NCBI GenBank assembly: GCA_902622595.1
Contig: CACNQM010000001.1
Span: forward strand, 186,001-250,000
DNA: 64,000 bases
Direction of reading: 5' to 3'
DNA from: an uncultured Bacteroidota bacterium
GTDB lineage: Bacteria > Bacteroidota > Bacteroidia > Flavobacteriales > Flavobacteriaceae
Below, in pieces: positions 1 through 10,200 of the stretch; the stretch's first letter is position 1, and the number at the start of each line of letters is the position of its first letter. Below the pieces are notes generated by a model. It was given only the letters and a program-made list of their open reading frames with translations, searched no databases and was not told where the DNA came from. A program made the position numbers and the translations under genes.

Positions 1-517
1 TAATATTAATATAGATTTATCACTCGCCAGAGGCCTTAGTTATTATACTGGAACGATCATTGAGGTATCTTCTCCAAAAGAGTTCAGTATCGGGTCAATA
101 GGAGGGGGTGGTAGATACGATGATTTAGTACAAAAAAATAATCCGAAACTTAGTGGATTTGGAATATCTTTTGGTTTTGATCGAATATTCATGATATTGG
201 AAGAGTTAAAGTTATTTCCAAATGAATTAGATTCCTCTAAATCTTTTCTTTTTTTAAATTTTGGTCTAGAACTAGACAGTATTTTATCCTATGTAAATCA
301 ATTAAGAGAAAAAAATATTACTTGTGAATTATATCCAGCTAATGCAAAAATTAAAAAACAATTGGATTATGCCAATCAGAAAGGAATTGATTATGTCATA
401 ATTATTGGCGATGAAGAAGTAAAATCAAATAGTTTCAAATTAAAAGAGATGAAGAGTGGAAATCAATCTTCAATTGATATTAGTAACCTTTTATCTGAAA
501 TTGAAAGTCTTAATTAA
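1..517 (+). CDS. hisS: Histidine--tRNA ligase, C-terminal part (5' truncated by window edge)
   Basis: The reading frame is open from base 2 to the TAA at 515-517, so the gene enters from the left. The first visible residues contain the class II synthetase histidine motif LARGLSYYTG, then GGGGRYDDL and GISFGFDRI, which are hallmark HisRS active-site motifs. The remainder (about 110 residues) fits the alpha/beta anticodon-binding domain. The enzyme charges tRNA-His in the cytoplasm. The last 8 bases overlap the convergent hydroxylase gene. An ATG at 191 is internal and is not the start. Identity is seen directly in the motifs; only the N-terminal part of the catalytic domain is missing. Confidence 0.96.
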   Translation, partial: NINIDLSLARGLSYYTGTIIEVSSPKEFSIGSIGGGGRYDDLVQKNNPKLSGFGISFGFDRIFMILEELKLFPNELDSSKSFLFLNFGLELDSILSYVNQLREKNITCELYPANAKIKKQLDYANQKGIDYVIIIGDEEVKSNSFKLKEMKSGNQSSIDISNLLSEIESLN

Positions 518-1331
518 AGTGATTAAACCACTTTTTAAATGGCCTCTCAATCAAACTAGTAAACTTAGAATTTTTAACCTCATCTAAATCTGTGTCAACC
601 CCGTATACGATCTTATCTTTATTTAACTCCATATAGGTACCAAAAAGTCTATCCCAAATTGAAAATATATTACCATAATTTGAGTCAGTGTAAGGTAGTT
701 CAAAGTGATGATGGACTTTGTGCATGTTAGGAGATACAATAATATAGCTGAGCAACTTGTCAACTTCATTAGAAATCTGAATATTAGCATGATTAAACTG
801 AGAAGCTATTACAGATATAGATTGATACATTAAGACTAGTCCAATTGGTGCACCTGAAATGAAAATTCCAATAAAAGTGAATATAAATCTGACTACGCTT
901 TCAAATGGATGATGCCTATTTGCAGTTGTAGTATCTACATTGTGGTCTGTATGATGGACTATATGAATATACCAAAGTAATTTAACCTTGTGTTGAACCA
1001 GGTGTGGTAAATAAGCACCAATTAAGTCAAGTACAAGTAACCCTAGGATTACGCTTACTAATGTTGTCGAATTAACTAAGTGTATAACTCCAAAATTGTT
1101 CTCATTTGTCCAATCAGCAGCGAAAACTAGAAGAAATGCAAATAAAAAATTCACAATTATAGTAGTAAGAGTTAATAAAAAATTAGGAATTGAATGTCTC
1201 CATTTCCTGTAGTTAAGAAATTTAAAAGGAACAATACCTTCAATTACCCAAAAAATGGTAATTCCAGATATTATTATTAAAGCTCTGTTTACAGATGAAA
1301 TATTTTCAAATATTAGTAATAGATTCTCCAT
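510..1331 (-). CDS. Sterol desaturase / fatty acid hydroxylase family membrane protein
   Basis: This is a 273-residue integral membrane protein with several hydrophobic segments. It carries the di-iron histidine clusters of the fatty acid hydroxylase superfamily: H110xxxH114, H123xxHH127, H140-H141-P and H204xxHHH209. Family members use a membrane-embedded di-iron centre to hydroxylate or desaturate lipids or carotenoids. The substrate cannot be told from sequence. The start is an ATG at 1331, one base downstream of the M1 peptidase stop, so the two are probably co-transcribed. The 3' end overlaps hisS by 8 bases in convergent orientation. Confidence 0.88.
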   Translation of the reverse strand: MENLLLIFENISSVNRALIIISGITIFWVIEGIVPFKFLNYRKWRHSIPNFLLTLTTIIVNFLFAFLLVFAADWTNENNFGVIHLVNSTTLVSVILGLLVLDLIGAYLPHLVQHKVKLLWYIHIVHHTDHNVDTTTANRHHPFESVVRFIFTFIGIFISGAPIGLVLMYQSISVIASQFNHANIQISNEVDKLLSYIIVSPNMHKVHHHFELPYTDSNYGNIFSIWDRLFGTYMELNKDKIVYGVDTDLDEVKNSKFTSLIERPFKKWFNHFN

Positions 1332-1332
1332 T

Positions 1333-3141
1333 TTATTCGAATATAATTATATCATTTGAATTGTCTGTGTCTGCAATAAGTCGTGTAGGATTTAAGTCTA
1401 TTGATTTTATAGATTCTAATTTATTATTAACCTCAAATGTATATTTTTTATATGCCCAGGACCAATCTTCAACCTGAGTCCAACTCTTAGCATATGAAGG
1501 CTGTTTCTTTTCACCTCTCATTAAAGAAATAGGTATGTAGTAAAACTCTTCAGTACCATCTTTATATTTTACTAGTACTTCAAGTGGCATTGGCATTAAA
1601 CCTATCCTCTCTAAAGTAATTTTAGATTTATTCTTACTTTGTTCAACTTGATTGATGGCATAATTGATCTTATTTGTTGTCTGAGTCCAATCTGTAAGAT
1701 ACCAATTTAGCAGTATTCCTGATGACTGTTCTGCAATTCTTCTTAGATCATTAGGAAGAGGATGAGTAAACTTGTAAGTGTTATAATAGTTCTTTATAGT
1801 TTCATTGAAAGCATCAAGACCAATTATATATCTTAACTGACTCAAAAAAACAAAGCCCTTTGAATATGCTGTAGACTCATATGCTCTATTGTACTTATAT
1901 CTGTTTGCATTTGTTGACTGAGGCATTTCTTGTCCTGAATTTGCTAAGCTAATATATCTAGCGTACGAACTTCTTATGCTATTATTAAAATTAGAGCCAA
2001 GAACAACACTCTCTGCTAAATCACCAAAGAAACTAGCTGCACCTTCATCCATCCACTCGTGGTTCATTTCATTAGTTGCTAATACACCTTGAAACCAAGC
2101 GTGAGCAAGCTCATGAGAAGTTACACTCACAAGTGGAACAAACTCATCACCATAGTTAACTAAAGTAAGCATAGAATACTCCATACCACCATCTCCACCT
2201 TGAACAACCGAATATTGTTTGTATGGATAAACTCCAATGTTCTCATTAAAGAATTCCATAAGCTCTGCAGTAACTGGTTGAACAGCTTTCCAATTGTCAA
2301 TTATTCCAGGATCATTCTTATAGTAAAAATTAAGTTTTACACCATTTGGTCCTTCATATACATCATGAATATAATCAGGATCTGCAGCCCATGTAAAATC
2401 ATGAACTTTTGGAGCTAAAAAATTCCATATTCTTTTATTACCAGATTTCTTACCAAGCTTGGGATTTGAGGGATCGCTTTCTTGAAGATATCCAGAAGCT
2501 GCAACAATGTAATCTTCATCTATCTCTATAGTAACATCAAAATCTCCCCATACACCATGAAATTCTCTTCCAGTATATGGTGCAGTATTCCATCCCTCAT
2601 AATCATATTCAGATATTTTTGGATACCATTGAGCCATTGAGAATTTGACTCCCATTGGTGAATCTCTTCCTGCCCTTCTAATTGTAACTGGGACTTGTCC
2701 ATTAAAATCCAGAGTAAAAATTGATGAATCTCCTGGCTCTAATGGATTGGCGAGTATTACTTCGAGAATAGTATCAGAAACATAAGTTTCAACTTTTTGA
2801 CCATCTTGTCTAAGATTGCTAACTTTTAAAAAGCCTTCTTCATTAGGTTTTAATTGACTAATATCAACATCAAATCTTGTATTAATATCATCTCCATTTT
2901 TTAATCTTACAGCCATATCACTTCCAACCTTAAATGCATTAAAATAAAGGTGAAAGAATATTTTGTTTAATGTATCTCTAGAATTGTTTGTGTATTTAAT
3001 CTCTTGATTACCTTTATATGTATTGTTATTTGCGTTAACATCAACACTAATTTTATAGTCAGCATTTTGTTGCCAGTAATTTTGTGTTTGGGCAGTATTA
3101 ATAATAAATAGGCAAAAAATTAAGGCTATGATATTCCTCAT
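1333..3141 (-). CDS. Secreted M1 family zinc aminopeptidase-like protein
   Basis: This 602-residue protein begins with a signal peptide (hydrophobic residues 4-16, then AQTQ). The gluzincin zinc site is complete: HELAH at 343-347 followed exactly 18 residues later by E366 (HEXXH-X18-E). A GGMEY exopeptidase motif at 318-322 corresponds to the GAMEN motif of M1 enzymes. It probably trims peptides in the periplasm or outside the cell. A Bacteroidota -7 element (TATCTTTG on the minus strand) lies 20 bases upstream of the ATG. It is divergent from the metalloprotease at 3236, so two secreted peptidase units start from the same 94-base gap. Natural substrates are unknown. Confidence 0.93.
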   Translation of the reverse strand: MRNIIALIFCLFIINTAQTQNYWQQNADYKISVDVNANNNTYKGNQEIKYTNNSRDTLNKIFFHLYFNAFKVGSDMAVRLKNGDDINTRFDVDISQLKPNEEGFLKVSNLRQDGQKVETYVSDTILEVILANPLEPGDSSIFTLDFNGQVPVTIRRAGRDSPMGVKFSMAQWYPKISEYDYEGWNTAPYTGREFHGVWGDFDVTIEIDEDYIVAASGYLQESDPSNPKLGKKSGNKRIWNFLAPKVHDFTWAADPDYIHDVYEGPNGVKLNFYYKNDPGIIDNWKAVQPVTAELMEFFNENIGVYPYKQYSVVQGGDGGMEYSMLTLVNYGDEFVPLVSVTSHELAHAWFQGVLATNEMNHEWMDEGAASFFGDLAESVVLGSNFNNSIRSSYARYISLANSGQEMPQSTNANRYKYNRAYESTAYSKGFVFLSQLRYIIGLDAFNETIKNYYNTYKFTHPLPNDLRRIAEQSSGILLNWYLTDWTQTTNKINYAINQVEQSKNKSKITLERIGLMPMPLEVLVKYKDGTEEFYYIPISLMRGEKKQPSYAKSWTQVEDWSWAYKKYTFEVNNKLESIKSIDLNPTRLIADTDNSNDIIIFE

Positions 3142-3160
3142 AAGTGAATTTTAATGAATT

Positions 3161-3168
3161 CAAAGATA
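3161..3168 (-). promoter_or_regulatory. Candidate -7 promoter element for the M1 peptidase
   Basis: On the minus strand this reads TATCTTTG, a match to the Bacteroidota TAnnTTTG -7 element, 20 bases before the ATG at 3141. I could not find a well-spaced TTTG -33 element, so support is partial. Confidence 0.4.
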
Positions 3169-3235
3169 ACTAAATAGTTAAATTACAGGTGTTAAAAGAA
3201 TTCAAAATGAATATATTTATATAAACTAACCTATT

Positions 3236-5773
3236 ATGAAAAAAATAAAATTATTTCTTGTTTTATATCTATTTACTTTAAATACTGTTATTGCACAGAA
3301 TAATGATACTAAAATAATTGACAAAAAAAAGGATGAGAAATCAAAGACCCTTGAGGATTTTATAAAATCAAGTAAAAAAATTGAAGGTTTATTTGATATA
3401 TATCAGGATACGATTACCGGACAAGTTCAAATGCTAATAAGGGAAGATCAACTCAACAAAGATTATATCTATGGATCGCAGATTGCAGATGGTGTAGTAA
3501 GAACAGCTGGATTTCGAGGTCAGTATAGGGATGAAAAAATATTAAACTTTAAAAAATTCTTTAATAAAATAGAAATATCAGCTGTCAATTCAAATTTCTA
3601 TTTTGATGAGAATAATCCATTAAGTAAATCAAAAGATGCAAATATTAGTAACTCATTGATATCAAGTATAAAAATTAAATATTTTGATAAAAAGAAAAAT
3701 GCATATTTAATAGATGCTGACGGAATATTTATATCCGAACTTTTAACTAGAATTAAATTGCCAACTAATCCTTTTCAATATAATCGATCATTTCAATTAG
3801 GTAGGTTTGACAAAGGAAAATCAAAAATTGAAAAAATAAAGAACTATCCAAAAAATTTAAACGTAAAAACAAATTATGTCTATAATAACCCAAATGTAGG
3901 TTCTTCTGGTTCAAACGCAGTTGAAGACTCAAGATATGTTTCTATAAAAACATTTCATACAATTGTAGAAATGCCTGATGATGATTATCAAATAAGACTA
4001 GATGATCAGAGAGTTGGTTATTTTTTAACTCAGGTAGATAATCTTACAGACCCTGGAACTACAAATTATAGAGACTTAATCAATCGATGGAAGTTAATCA
4101 AAAAAGATCCAAGTTTAGAAATTTCAGAGCCTATTAAACCAATTACATGGTGGATCGAAAACTCAACTCCTATTGAATGGAGAGAAACAATAAAGGAGGC
4201 AGTACTGCAGTGGAATCCTGCATTTGAGAAAGCTGGGTTTAAAAATGCTATTCAAGTAAAGATTCAACCTGATGATGCAGAATGGGATGCTGGGGACATT
4301 CGATATAATGTATTAAGATGGACCTCTTCACCTAATCCTCCGTTTGGAGGATATGGACCAAGTATGGTTAATCCAAGAACTGGTGAAATAATTGCTGCTG
4401 ATATTATGCTTGAGTTTGTTTTTTTTACAAATAGAGTCTTTTATGACAAATTATATTCAGATACGGCTTCAATAATGGATACAAATAATTATGATCCTAC
4501 TCATGATCATGATAATTTTGTCTGCTCTGCAGGAAGCATATTACATGATAATATAAACTTTGGAAGAACTTTTATTGCTTTAAATGGAGATGATTATGAT
4601 TTAGAGGAGTTAGAAAGACAATCAATGATGTATTTAATTATGCATGAAGTTGGCCATACTCTGGGTCTTAATCATAATATGAAGTCAAGTAGTATCCACA
4701 GTATTAGCGAACTTTATGATGCTAATAAACTAAAAGGAAAGGCTATCTCAGGTTCTGTGATGGATTACCCTGCACTTAATTTAAATCCTAATCCAAAAAT
4801 TAAATCTCCATATGCAGATACATCAGTTGGACATTATGATAAATGGGCTATTGAGTTTGGATATAAACCTTTCAATTCTGAACAAGAAAGAAATGAAATT
4901 TTATCTAGGTCAACAGATCCGTTACTTATTTTTGGAAATGATGCTGACATACTTTATTCCTCTCGGGGAATTGACCCAAGAGTTCAAACAAATGATATGT
5001 CTTCTGACCCAATAAGTTATTCAATTGACAGAATGCGCCTTGTCAATGAACTTTTTGATGATATTTTAGATAAATTTCAAACACCTGGTAATACTTATGA
5101 GGATCTCAGAAGAGCATTCTTTAATCTTAACTCACAATATGCCAGTGCAGCCTCAACGATATCCAAATTTATAGGTGGTGTGTATGTTGAAAGATCTGTA
5201 ATTGGACAAAAAGGTTCTAAGAAGCCATATACTACTGTAAGTTACAGAGACCAGAAGCGAGCTTTCAACGCTTTAGATAAATATATTTTCTCTTCTGATA
5301 ATTACAAAATTCCCTCTGATATTTTTAATTATTTAGCCAGACAAAGAAGAGGTTTTGAATTTTATAGTGGTCCTGAGGATCCCAAAATTCATGACTTAAT
5401 TTTATCAAATCAGGCTAGAATACTATCTCAACTAATGGCTCCAAACACTTTACAACGTCTAAAGGATTCTGAACTTTATGGTAATAAATACAAATTATCA
5501 GAGTTTATGACAGATTTAAATAAATCAATTTTTTCTGAAATTGATGGAAATATTGATGGTTTCAGACAAAATCTACAAATAATATATACAAAAAGACTTG
5601 TCGATATTATAAGTAGTGATAGAGGTAAAAGATATAAAAATCATGCTAAATCTTTAGCATTATTAAATCTTAACGAAATTATGGAATCTATTAACTCTAA
5701 TGGAAATATATCATCTAGAGCTCACAAAATGCATTTAAAGTCAATAATCGAAAAAGCACTAGATAATGATTAA
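3236..5773 (+). CDS. Secreted zinc-dependent metalloprotease (DUF5117/DUF5118-type)
   Basis: This 845-residue protein has a signal peptide (residues 1-20, ending VIAQ). It contains a metzincin-type zinc site HEVGHTLGLNH at 470-480 (HEXXHXXGXXH) and has the length and layout of the Bacteroidota zinc-dependent metalloproteases with DUF5118 and DUF5117 regions and a C-terminal DUF4953-like part. It is expected to be periplasmic or surface-exposed and to hydrolyse proteins. It opens a plus-strand run in which each gene overlaps or abuts the next: its 3' end overlaps the M14 gene by 8 bases. The family name is from recall of its typical motifs; the catalytic site is directly visible. Confidence 0.9.
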   Translation: MKKIKLFLVLYLFTLNTVIAQNNDTKIIDKKKDEKSKTLEDFIKSSKKIEGLFDIYQDTITGQVQMLIREDQLNKDYIYGSQIADGVVRTAGFRGQYRDEKILNFKKFFNKIEISAVNSNFYFDENNPLSKSKDANISNSLISSIKIKYFDKKKNAYLIDADGIFISELLTRIKLPTNPFQYNRSFQLGRFDKGKSKIEKIKNYPKNLNVKTNYVYNNPNVGSSGSNAVEDSRYVSIKTFHTIVEMPDDDYQIRLDDQRVGYFLTQVDNLTDPGTTNYRDLINRWKLIKKDPSLEISEPIKPITWWIENSTPIEWRETIKEAVLQWNPAFEKAGFKNAIQVKIQPDDAEWDAGDIRYNVLRWTSSPNPPFGGYGPSMVNPRTGEIIAADIMLEFVFFTNRVFYDKLYSDTASIMDTNNYDPTHDHDNFVCSAGSILHDNINFGRTFIALNGDDYDLEELERQSMMYLIMHEVGHTLGLNHNMKSSSIHSISELYDANKLKGKAISGSVMDYPALNLNPNPKIKSPYADTSVGHYDKWAIEFGYKPFNSEQERNEILSRSTDPLLIFGNDADILYSSRGIDPRVQTNDMSSDPISYSIDRMRLVNELFDDILDKFQTPGNTYEDLRRAFFNLNSQYASAASTISKFIGGVYVERSVIGQKGSKKPYTTVSYRDQKRAFNALDKYIFSSDNYKIPSDIFNYLARQRRGFEFYSGPEDPKIHDLILSNQARILSQLMAPNTLQRLKDSELYGNKYKLSEFMTDLNKSIFSEIDGNIDGFRQNLQIIYTKRLVDIISSDRGKRYKNHAKSLALLNLNEIMESINSNGNISSRAHKMHLKSIIEKALDND

Positions 5774-8297
5774 ATCAAAAATTATGAAAAAAATAATAAT
5801 ATTAAACCTTCTACTTACAAGTTCACTATTTTCTCAAGACTATTATTATGAAAAATATGCTCCGTTTGATGAAAATATTAAATCACCAGAGGAGTTCTTA
5901 GGATATCCTATTGGTGAAATGCATACTAGACATGATCTAATTGTTTCCTACATGGAGTACCTATCAAACATTTCAGATAAAGCACAAATTTTTTATTACG
6001 GAGAAACTTATGAGAAAAGAAAGCTTGTAATACTAGCAATAAGTTCATCTGATAAAATTCTTAATCTTGAAAAAATTCGTGAAAATCATATATCATACTT
6101 AGATCCCAAACATCCAAACTATTCAGAGGAATCAAAACCAGAGGACATGCCTTTAATTATTAACTTAGCATATAGCGTTCATGGAAATGAACCCTCTACC
6201 TCTGAGGCAGCGCTTCTTACTGCTTATACTCTTATAGGATCAAAATCAGATGAAATAAATAAATATTTATCTGATTCAATTATTTTGATTGATCCTACTT
6301 TGAATCCCGATGGTAGAGATAGACATACCCATTGGGTAAATACATACAAGGGATCTCCTCTAGTTGACGACCCTCAAGATGCAGAACATAACGAATACTG
6401 GCCTGGAGGAAGAACAAATCATTACTGGTTTGATTTAAATAGAGATTGGTATCTGGGAATTCACCCAGAGAGTAGAAGTAAGCTTAAATGGTACCATTCA
6501 TGGAAACCAAATGTCACCGCTGACTTTCATGAGATGGGTACAAACAGCACTTATTTTTTTGTTCCATTTAAACCAAACGGTTCCCTAAATCCTGTTATTC
6601 CAAAAGAGAATTATGAATATTTTAATTTTTTATTCGGTTCATATTTTGCTAACGCATTAGATGAAATAGGGACTCTCTATTTTACAAGAGAAAGATTTGA
6701 TAGAACATATCCAGGTTATGGATCTGCATACCCTGATTATTTAGGTGGAATTGGACTTCTCTTTGAACAAGCAAGTTCAAGAGGGCATAAACAAAAAACT
6801 CAATTTGGTGAAATCACATTTCCATTTACAATCAAAAATCAATATGTTTCTGGTATGACAACTGTTAAAGCCTCTGTTGCAAATAAAGAGAAACTAAAAA
6901 ACTATCAAAGTAATTTTTACAAGTCTGCAATAACAGAGTCTACTCAAAAAAGAGTTAAAGGATACACATTTAATAAAGGAAATGATAATAATAAAACTAA
7001 AGCATTTATCGATAAATTAAAATTACATAACATAGATGTTTTAAGAGATGGAAATAAATTTTATGTGCCTACTGTCCAAAAAAATTACAGGTTGGTCCGC
7101 TCTTTCTTTGAAACGCATGAGAAATATAGAGACAGTGTTTTTTATGATGCCTCAGCCTGGTCAATGGCAAACATTTATGATATAGATTATTCTTCATCAA
7201 ATAAAGATTTTGAAGGTGAAGAAGTAGAAAACATTGATGGACTTTTTCAAGTTAATTCATTTTCTGAATCAAATTATGCATATATATTAGACTCCCAAGA
7301 CTATAACATTCCTGCAATTACATATGATTTACTAAGCAATGAGGTATTTACATCTGCATCTTTTAAACCATTTACTATTCAAACTTCATCTGGCGTTAAG
7401 ACCTTTAATTATGGCTCTCTAATAATTCCATTATCAATTCAGAAGAAATTAAATTCAAATGAACTTTATGAGAAAATGATGAGTGTTCAAGAAAAGTATA
7501 ATGTTAATATTTATTCAGTACAAAGTGGACTTAGTTCCACTGGAATTGACTTGGGTAGTGGATATGTTATGCCTATTAATAAACCTAATGCTATGATGTT
7601 GATTGGGACTGGTGTGAGAGCATATGAAGCTGGTGAGGTATGGCATTTACTTGATCAAAGAGTAGGAATGCCAATAACAAAAATCCCAATGAGAAACTTT
7701 GATAATATTTCAATGGATAAATACAATGTACTGGTTTTAGTTTCTGGTGATTATAAGTTATCAGATAGTCAGATTAAAAAAATAAAGACATGGGCAGAAA
7801 ATGGAAATACTATAATAAGTATAGGAAGTGGGTCAAAATTATTAATTGAAAAAAAAATAGTTGACGAGAATCTTCTTGAAAAAGAGGAGTTTGATGAAAT
7901 GGATTACCTTGCTTATGGAGATGCAGAAGAGAACAGGGATAAAGAGCAGATAGGGGGCGTTATACTGAATTCAATAATAGACCTTACTCATCCATTAGCC
8001 TTTGGGTATGAAAATAATACTCTGCCGCTTTATAAGAATAATTCAATATGGCTAAAGCCCTCAAAGAATAGTTATTCATCTGTAGTTAGATACTCGGATG
8101 ATCCCCTAATAGACGGATTTCTTACAGAAAAAAATAAGTCAAAAATAAATAAGTCTGTCTCATTAGTTGTATCTAAAGTAGGAAGCGGAATTGCTGTAAT
8201 GTTTGCAGATAACCCTAATTTTAGAGGTGCATGGTATGGAACAAATAGACTGTTTCTAAATGCAATATTTCTTGGAGATAAGATATATATCCCATAA
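5766..8297 (+). CDS. Secreted M14 family zinc carboxypeptidase-like protein
   Basis: The frame codes 843 residues from ATG 5766. A second ATG at 5784 gives a cleaner signal peptide (MKKIIILNLLLTSSLFSQ) and may be the true start. The M14 zinc ligands are visible: H139-G-N-E142 and H255 in DFHEMGTN. A conserved PDGRDRH loop and a candidate catalytic Glu in LFEQASSRG (E334) are also present. After the peptidase domain (to about 390) there is a long C-terminal region resembling the GATase1-like extension found in large Bacteroidota M14 proteins. It is likely exported and acts on peptides. It is translationally coupled to its neighbours: 8-base overlap upstream, 1-base overlap downstream. Confidence 0.91.
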   Translation: MIKSKIMKKIIILNLLLTSSLFSQDYYYEKYAPFDENIKSPEEFLGYPIGEMHTRHDLIVSYMEYLSNISDKAQIFYYGETYEKRKLVILAISSSDKILNLEKIRENHISYLDPKHPNYSEESKPEDMPLIINLAYSVHGNEPSTSEAALLTAYTLIGSKSDEINKYLSDSIILIDPTLNPDGRDRHTHWVNTYKGSPLVDDPQDAEHNEYWPGGRTNHYWFDLNRDWYLGIHPESRSKLKWYHSWKPNVTADFHEMGTNSTYFFVPFKPNGSLNPVIPKENYEYFNFLFGSYFANALDEIGTLYFTRERFDRTYPGYGSAYPDYLGGIGLLFEQASSRGHKQKTQFGEITFPFTIKNQYVSGMTTVKASVANKEKLKNYQSNFYKSAITESTQKRVKGYTFNKGNDNNKTKAFIDKLKLHNIDVLRDGNKFYVPTVQKNYRLVRSFFETHEKYRDSVFYDASAWSMANIYDIDYSSSNKDFEGEEVENIDGLFQVNSFSESNYAYILDSQDYNIPAITYDLLSNEVFTSASFKPFTIQTSSGVKTFNYGSLIIPLSIQKKLNSNELYEKMMSVQEKYNVNIYSVQSGLSSTGIDLGSGYVMPINKPNAMMLIGTGVRAYEAGEVWHLLDQRVGMPITKIPMRNFDNISMDKYNVLVLVSGDYKLSDSQIKKIKTWAENGNTIISIGSGSKLLIEKKIVDENLLEKEEFDEMDYLAYGDAEENRDKEQIGGVILNSIIDLTHPLAFGYENNTLPLYKNNSIWLKPSKNSYSSVVRYSDDPLIDGFLTEKNKSKINKSVSLVVSKVGSGIAVMFADNPNFRGAWYGTNRLFLNAIFLGDKIYIP

Positions 8298-9487
8298 TGA
8301 AATGGTTTAGAGATATAGGACCAGGTGTTTTAATTGCTGCAGCATTTATAGGACCAGGTACTGTAACTCTATGTACTATAGCGGGAGCCTCATTTGGTTA
8401 TTCTTTAATATGGGCTATTGTTTTATCTATCTTTTCTACTATTGTCTTACAAGAGATGTCTCTTAGAATAGGATTAATTACTAAGATGAACCTAGCGGAA
8501 GTTATCAGAGTTAATATTAAGTCAAAATTTATTAATAGACTTTTTTTAGTATTAGTTATTTGTTCAATATTAATTGGAAATGCAGCCTATGAAGCTGGAA
8601 ATATTACAGGAGCTTCACTTGGAATATCTGCAATTATTAATTCTGAGTCAATTAATTATATACCAATTTTTATTGGCCTAATTGCATTTATAATCCTTTA
8701 TCAAGGAAACTATAAAATATTAGAAAGGTTTCTTATTTTATTAGTTTTAATTATGAGTATTTCTTTTTTTGTTACTGCAATTATGACTAAACCTAACATA
8801 GAAAGCCTAGTAGATGGTGTTATTTCACCAGAAATAAATTCAAGTAATCTAATAGTTTTGCTTGGTCTAATTGGTACAACTGTTGTTCCGTATAATTTAT
8901 TTCTTCACTCTTCATTAGTTACTGAAAAGTGGAGCTCAATAGACAAGTTAAAAGTTGCTAGATTTGAAAGTTTTTTCTCAATTCTAATTGGTGGTTTAAT
9001 TTCACTATCAATTATAATTACTGCAGCATCTGTTAATAATAAAGATGTAAATGGAGTAATTGACTTAGCAAAAGGTCTTGAACCTTTGTATGGAAAATTT
9101 GCAATCTATTTTTTAGGAATTGGTTTATTTGCATCAGGAATTACATCGTCAATAACAGCTCCACTAGCTGCAGCTTATGTTGCCAAAAGTTGCTTTGGTT
9201 GGGATGACTCACTAAAAAGTGAAAAATTTAGAGCTGTTTGGATAATTATTCTGTTTTTTGGTGTAATTATATCAATGATAAAACTAAATCCAATTGAAAT
9301 AATAAAATTTGCTCAGTTTTCTAATAGCCTATTACTTCCGATTATAGCAATCATACTTTTGTGGTTAATTAATAATAAAAGCATAATTAGTAGCAAATAC
9401 AGTTATAAATTTCAAAATATTTTAGGATCTGTAATAGTTATAATATCACTAATTCTTGGAGCTAAAGGTTTAATTTCTTTTATATAA
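8297..9487 (+). CDS. Nramp-family transporter lacking canonical metal-binding residues (YcsG-like)
   Basis: This is a 396-residue protein with about 11 membrane segments and a clear Nramp signature (AGASFGYSLIWA after the first helix break, and PYNLFLHSS in the sixth helix). However, the metal-site residues of true Mn/Fe transporters are replaced. The DPGN motif is GPGT (19-22), and the A-x-x-M-P-H segment is T-T-V-V-P-Y (194-199). It overlaps the M14 stop by one base and pxpA by one base. In Bacillus subtilis the Nramp homologue ycsG likewise precedes ycsF (pxpA). I infer that it carries a substrate linked to 5-oxoproline use rather than Mn2+; this is not proven. Confidence 0.85.
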   Translation: MKWFRDIGPGVLIAAAFIGPGTVTLCTIAGASFGYSLIWAIVLSIFSTIVLQEMSLRIGLITKMNLAEVIRVNIKSKFINRLFLVLVICSILIGNAAYEAGNITGASLGISAIINSESINYIPIFIGLIAFIILYQGNYKILERFLILLVLIMSISFFVTAIMTKPNIESLVDGVISPEINSSNLIVLLGLIGTTVVPYNLFLHSSLVTEKWSSIDKLKVARFESFFSILIGGLISLSIIITAASVNNKDVNGVIDLAKGLEPLYGKFAIYFLGIGLFASGITSSITAPLAAAYVAKSCFGWDDSLKSEKFRAVWIIILFFGVIISMIKLNPIEIIKFAQFSNSLLLPIIAIILLWLINNKSIISSKYSYKFQNILGSVIVIISLILGAKGLISFI

Positions 9488-10200
9488 TGTTAAATATTAA
9501 TTGTGATTTAGGAGAGGGACTTAATAATGAAAATATTATCATGCCATTAATTGATTCATGTAATGTTGCTTGTGGAGGTCATGCTGGAGATAATGCTAGT
9601 ATGATTGAATGTGTTGAAATTTCAATTAGAAATAATGTAAAAATCGGAGCTCACCCATCTTACCCTGATAAAATTAATTTTGGAAGAAAAAAAATAAACA
9701 TTTCACCATCAGAATTGTCTTACAGTATAATTTCTCAGATTGAATCCCTTGAGGCAATTGCAAGTTCATATGGTGTTATTCTCAACCATATCAAGGCTCA
9801 TGGAGCACTTTATAATTATATGATGATTGATGCTGATCTTTCTAACTTATACTTAGATGCTTTAAAAGAGTTTAAAAATAAATACTCTCTTTATATCCCA
9901 TATAAATCTGAAATTGAAAAGATAGCTATTAAAAGAGGGTTTAGTATTGTCTATGAGGTATTTGGTGATAGAAACTATAATGATGACTTAAGTTTAGTGT
10001 CAAGAAATTATGAAAATGCGTTAATTACAGATCCTGATAATGTTGTTGAACATATAAAAACTATAAAAGAAACTAAAACTGTAAAAACAATAAATGGAAA
10101 TTTTCAAAAAATAAAGTTTGATACAATTTGTATTCATTCTGATACTAATAACTCTGTAGATATATTAAAAAAAATAAATAAAGAATTTAATGGCAAATAA
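9487..10200 (+). CDS. pxpA: 5-oxoprolinase subunit A (LamB/YcsF family)
   Basis: This 237-residue cytoplasmic protein starts with INCDLGEG and continues with SCNVACGGHAGD, both diagnostic of the LamB/YcsF family. Together with PxpB and PxpC it forms the ATP-dependent prokaryotic 5-oxoprolinase, which opens 5-oxoproline (pyroglutamate) to glutamate. The gene order pxpA-pxpB-pxpC is intact and tightly packed: TAATG overlap with the Nramp-like gene before it and an 11-base overlap with pxpB. Length is close to the family norm of about 245. Identity is well supported by motif and context. Confidence 0.95.
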   Translation: MLNINCDLGEGLNNENIIMPLIDSCNVACGGHAGDNASMIECVEISIRNNVKIGAHPSYPDKINFGRKKINISPSELSYSIISQIESLEAIASSYGVILNHIKAHGALYNYMMIDADLSNLYLDALKEFKNKYSLYIPYKSEIEKIAIKRGFSIVYEVFGDRNYNDDLSLVSRNYENALITDPDNVVEHIKTIKETKTVKTINGNFQKIKFDTICIHSDTNNSVDILKKINKEFNGK

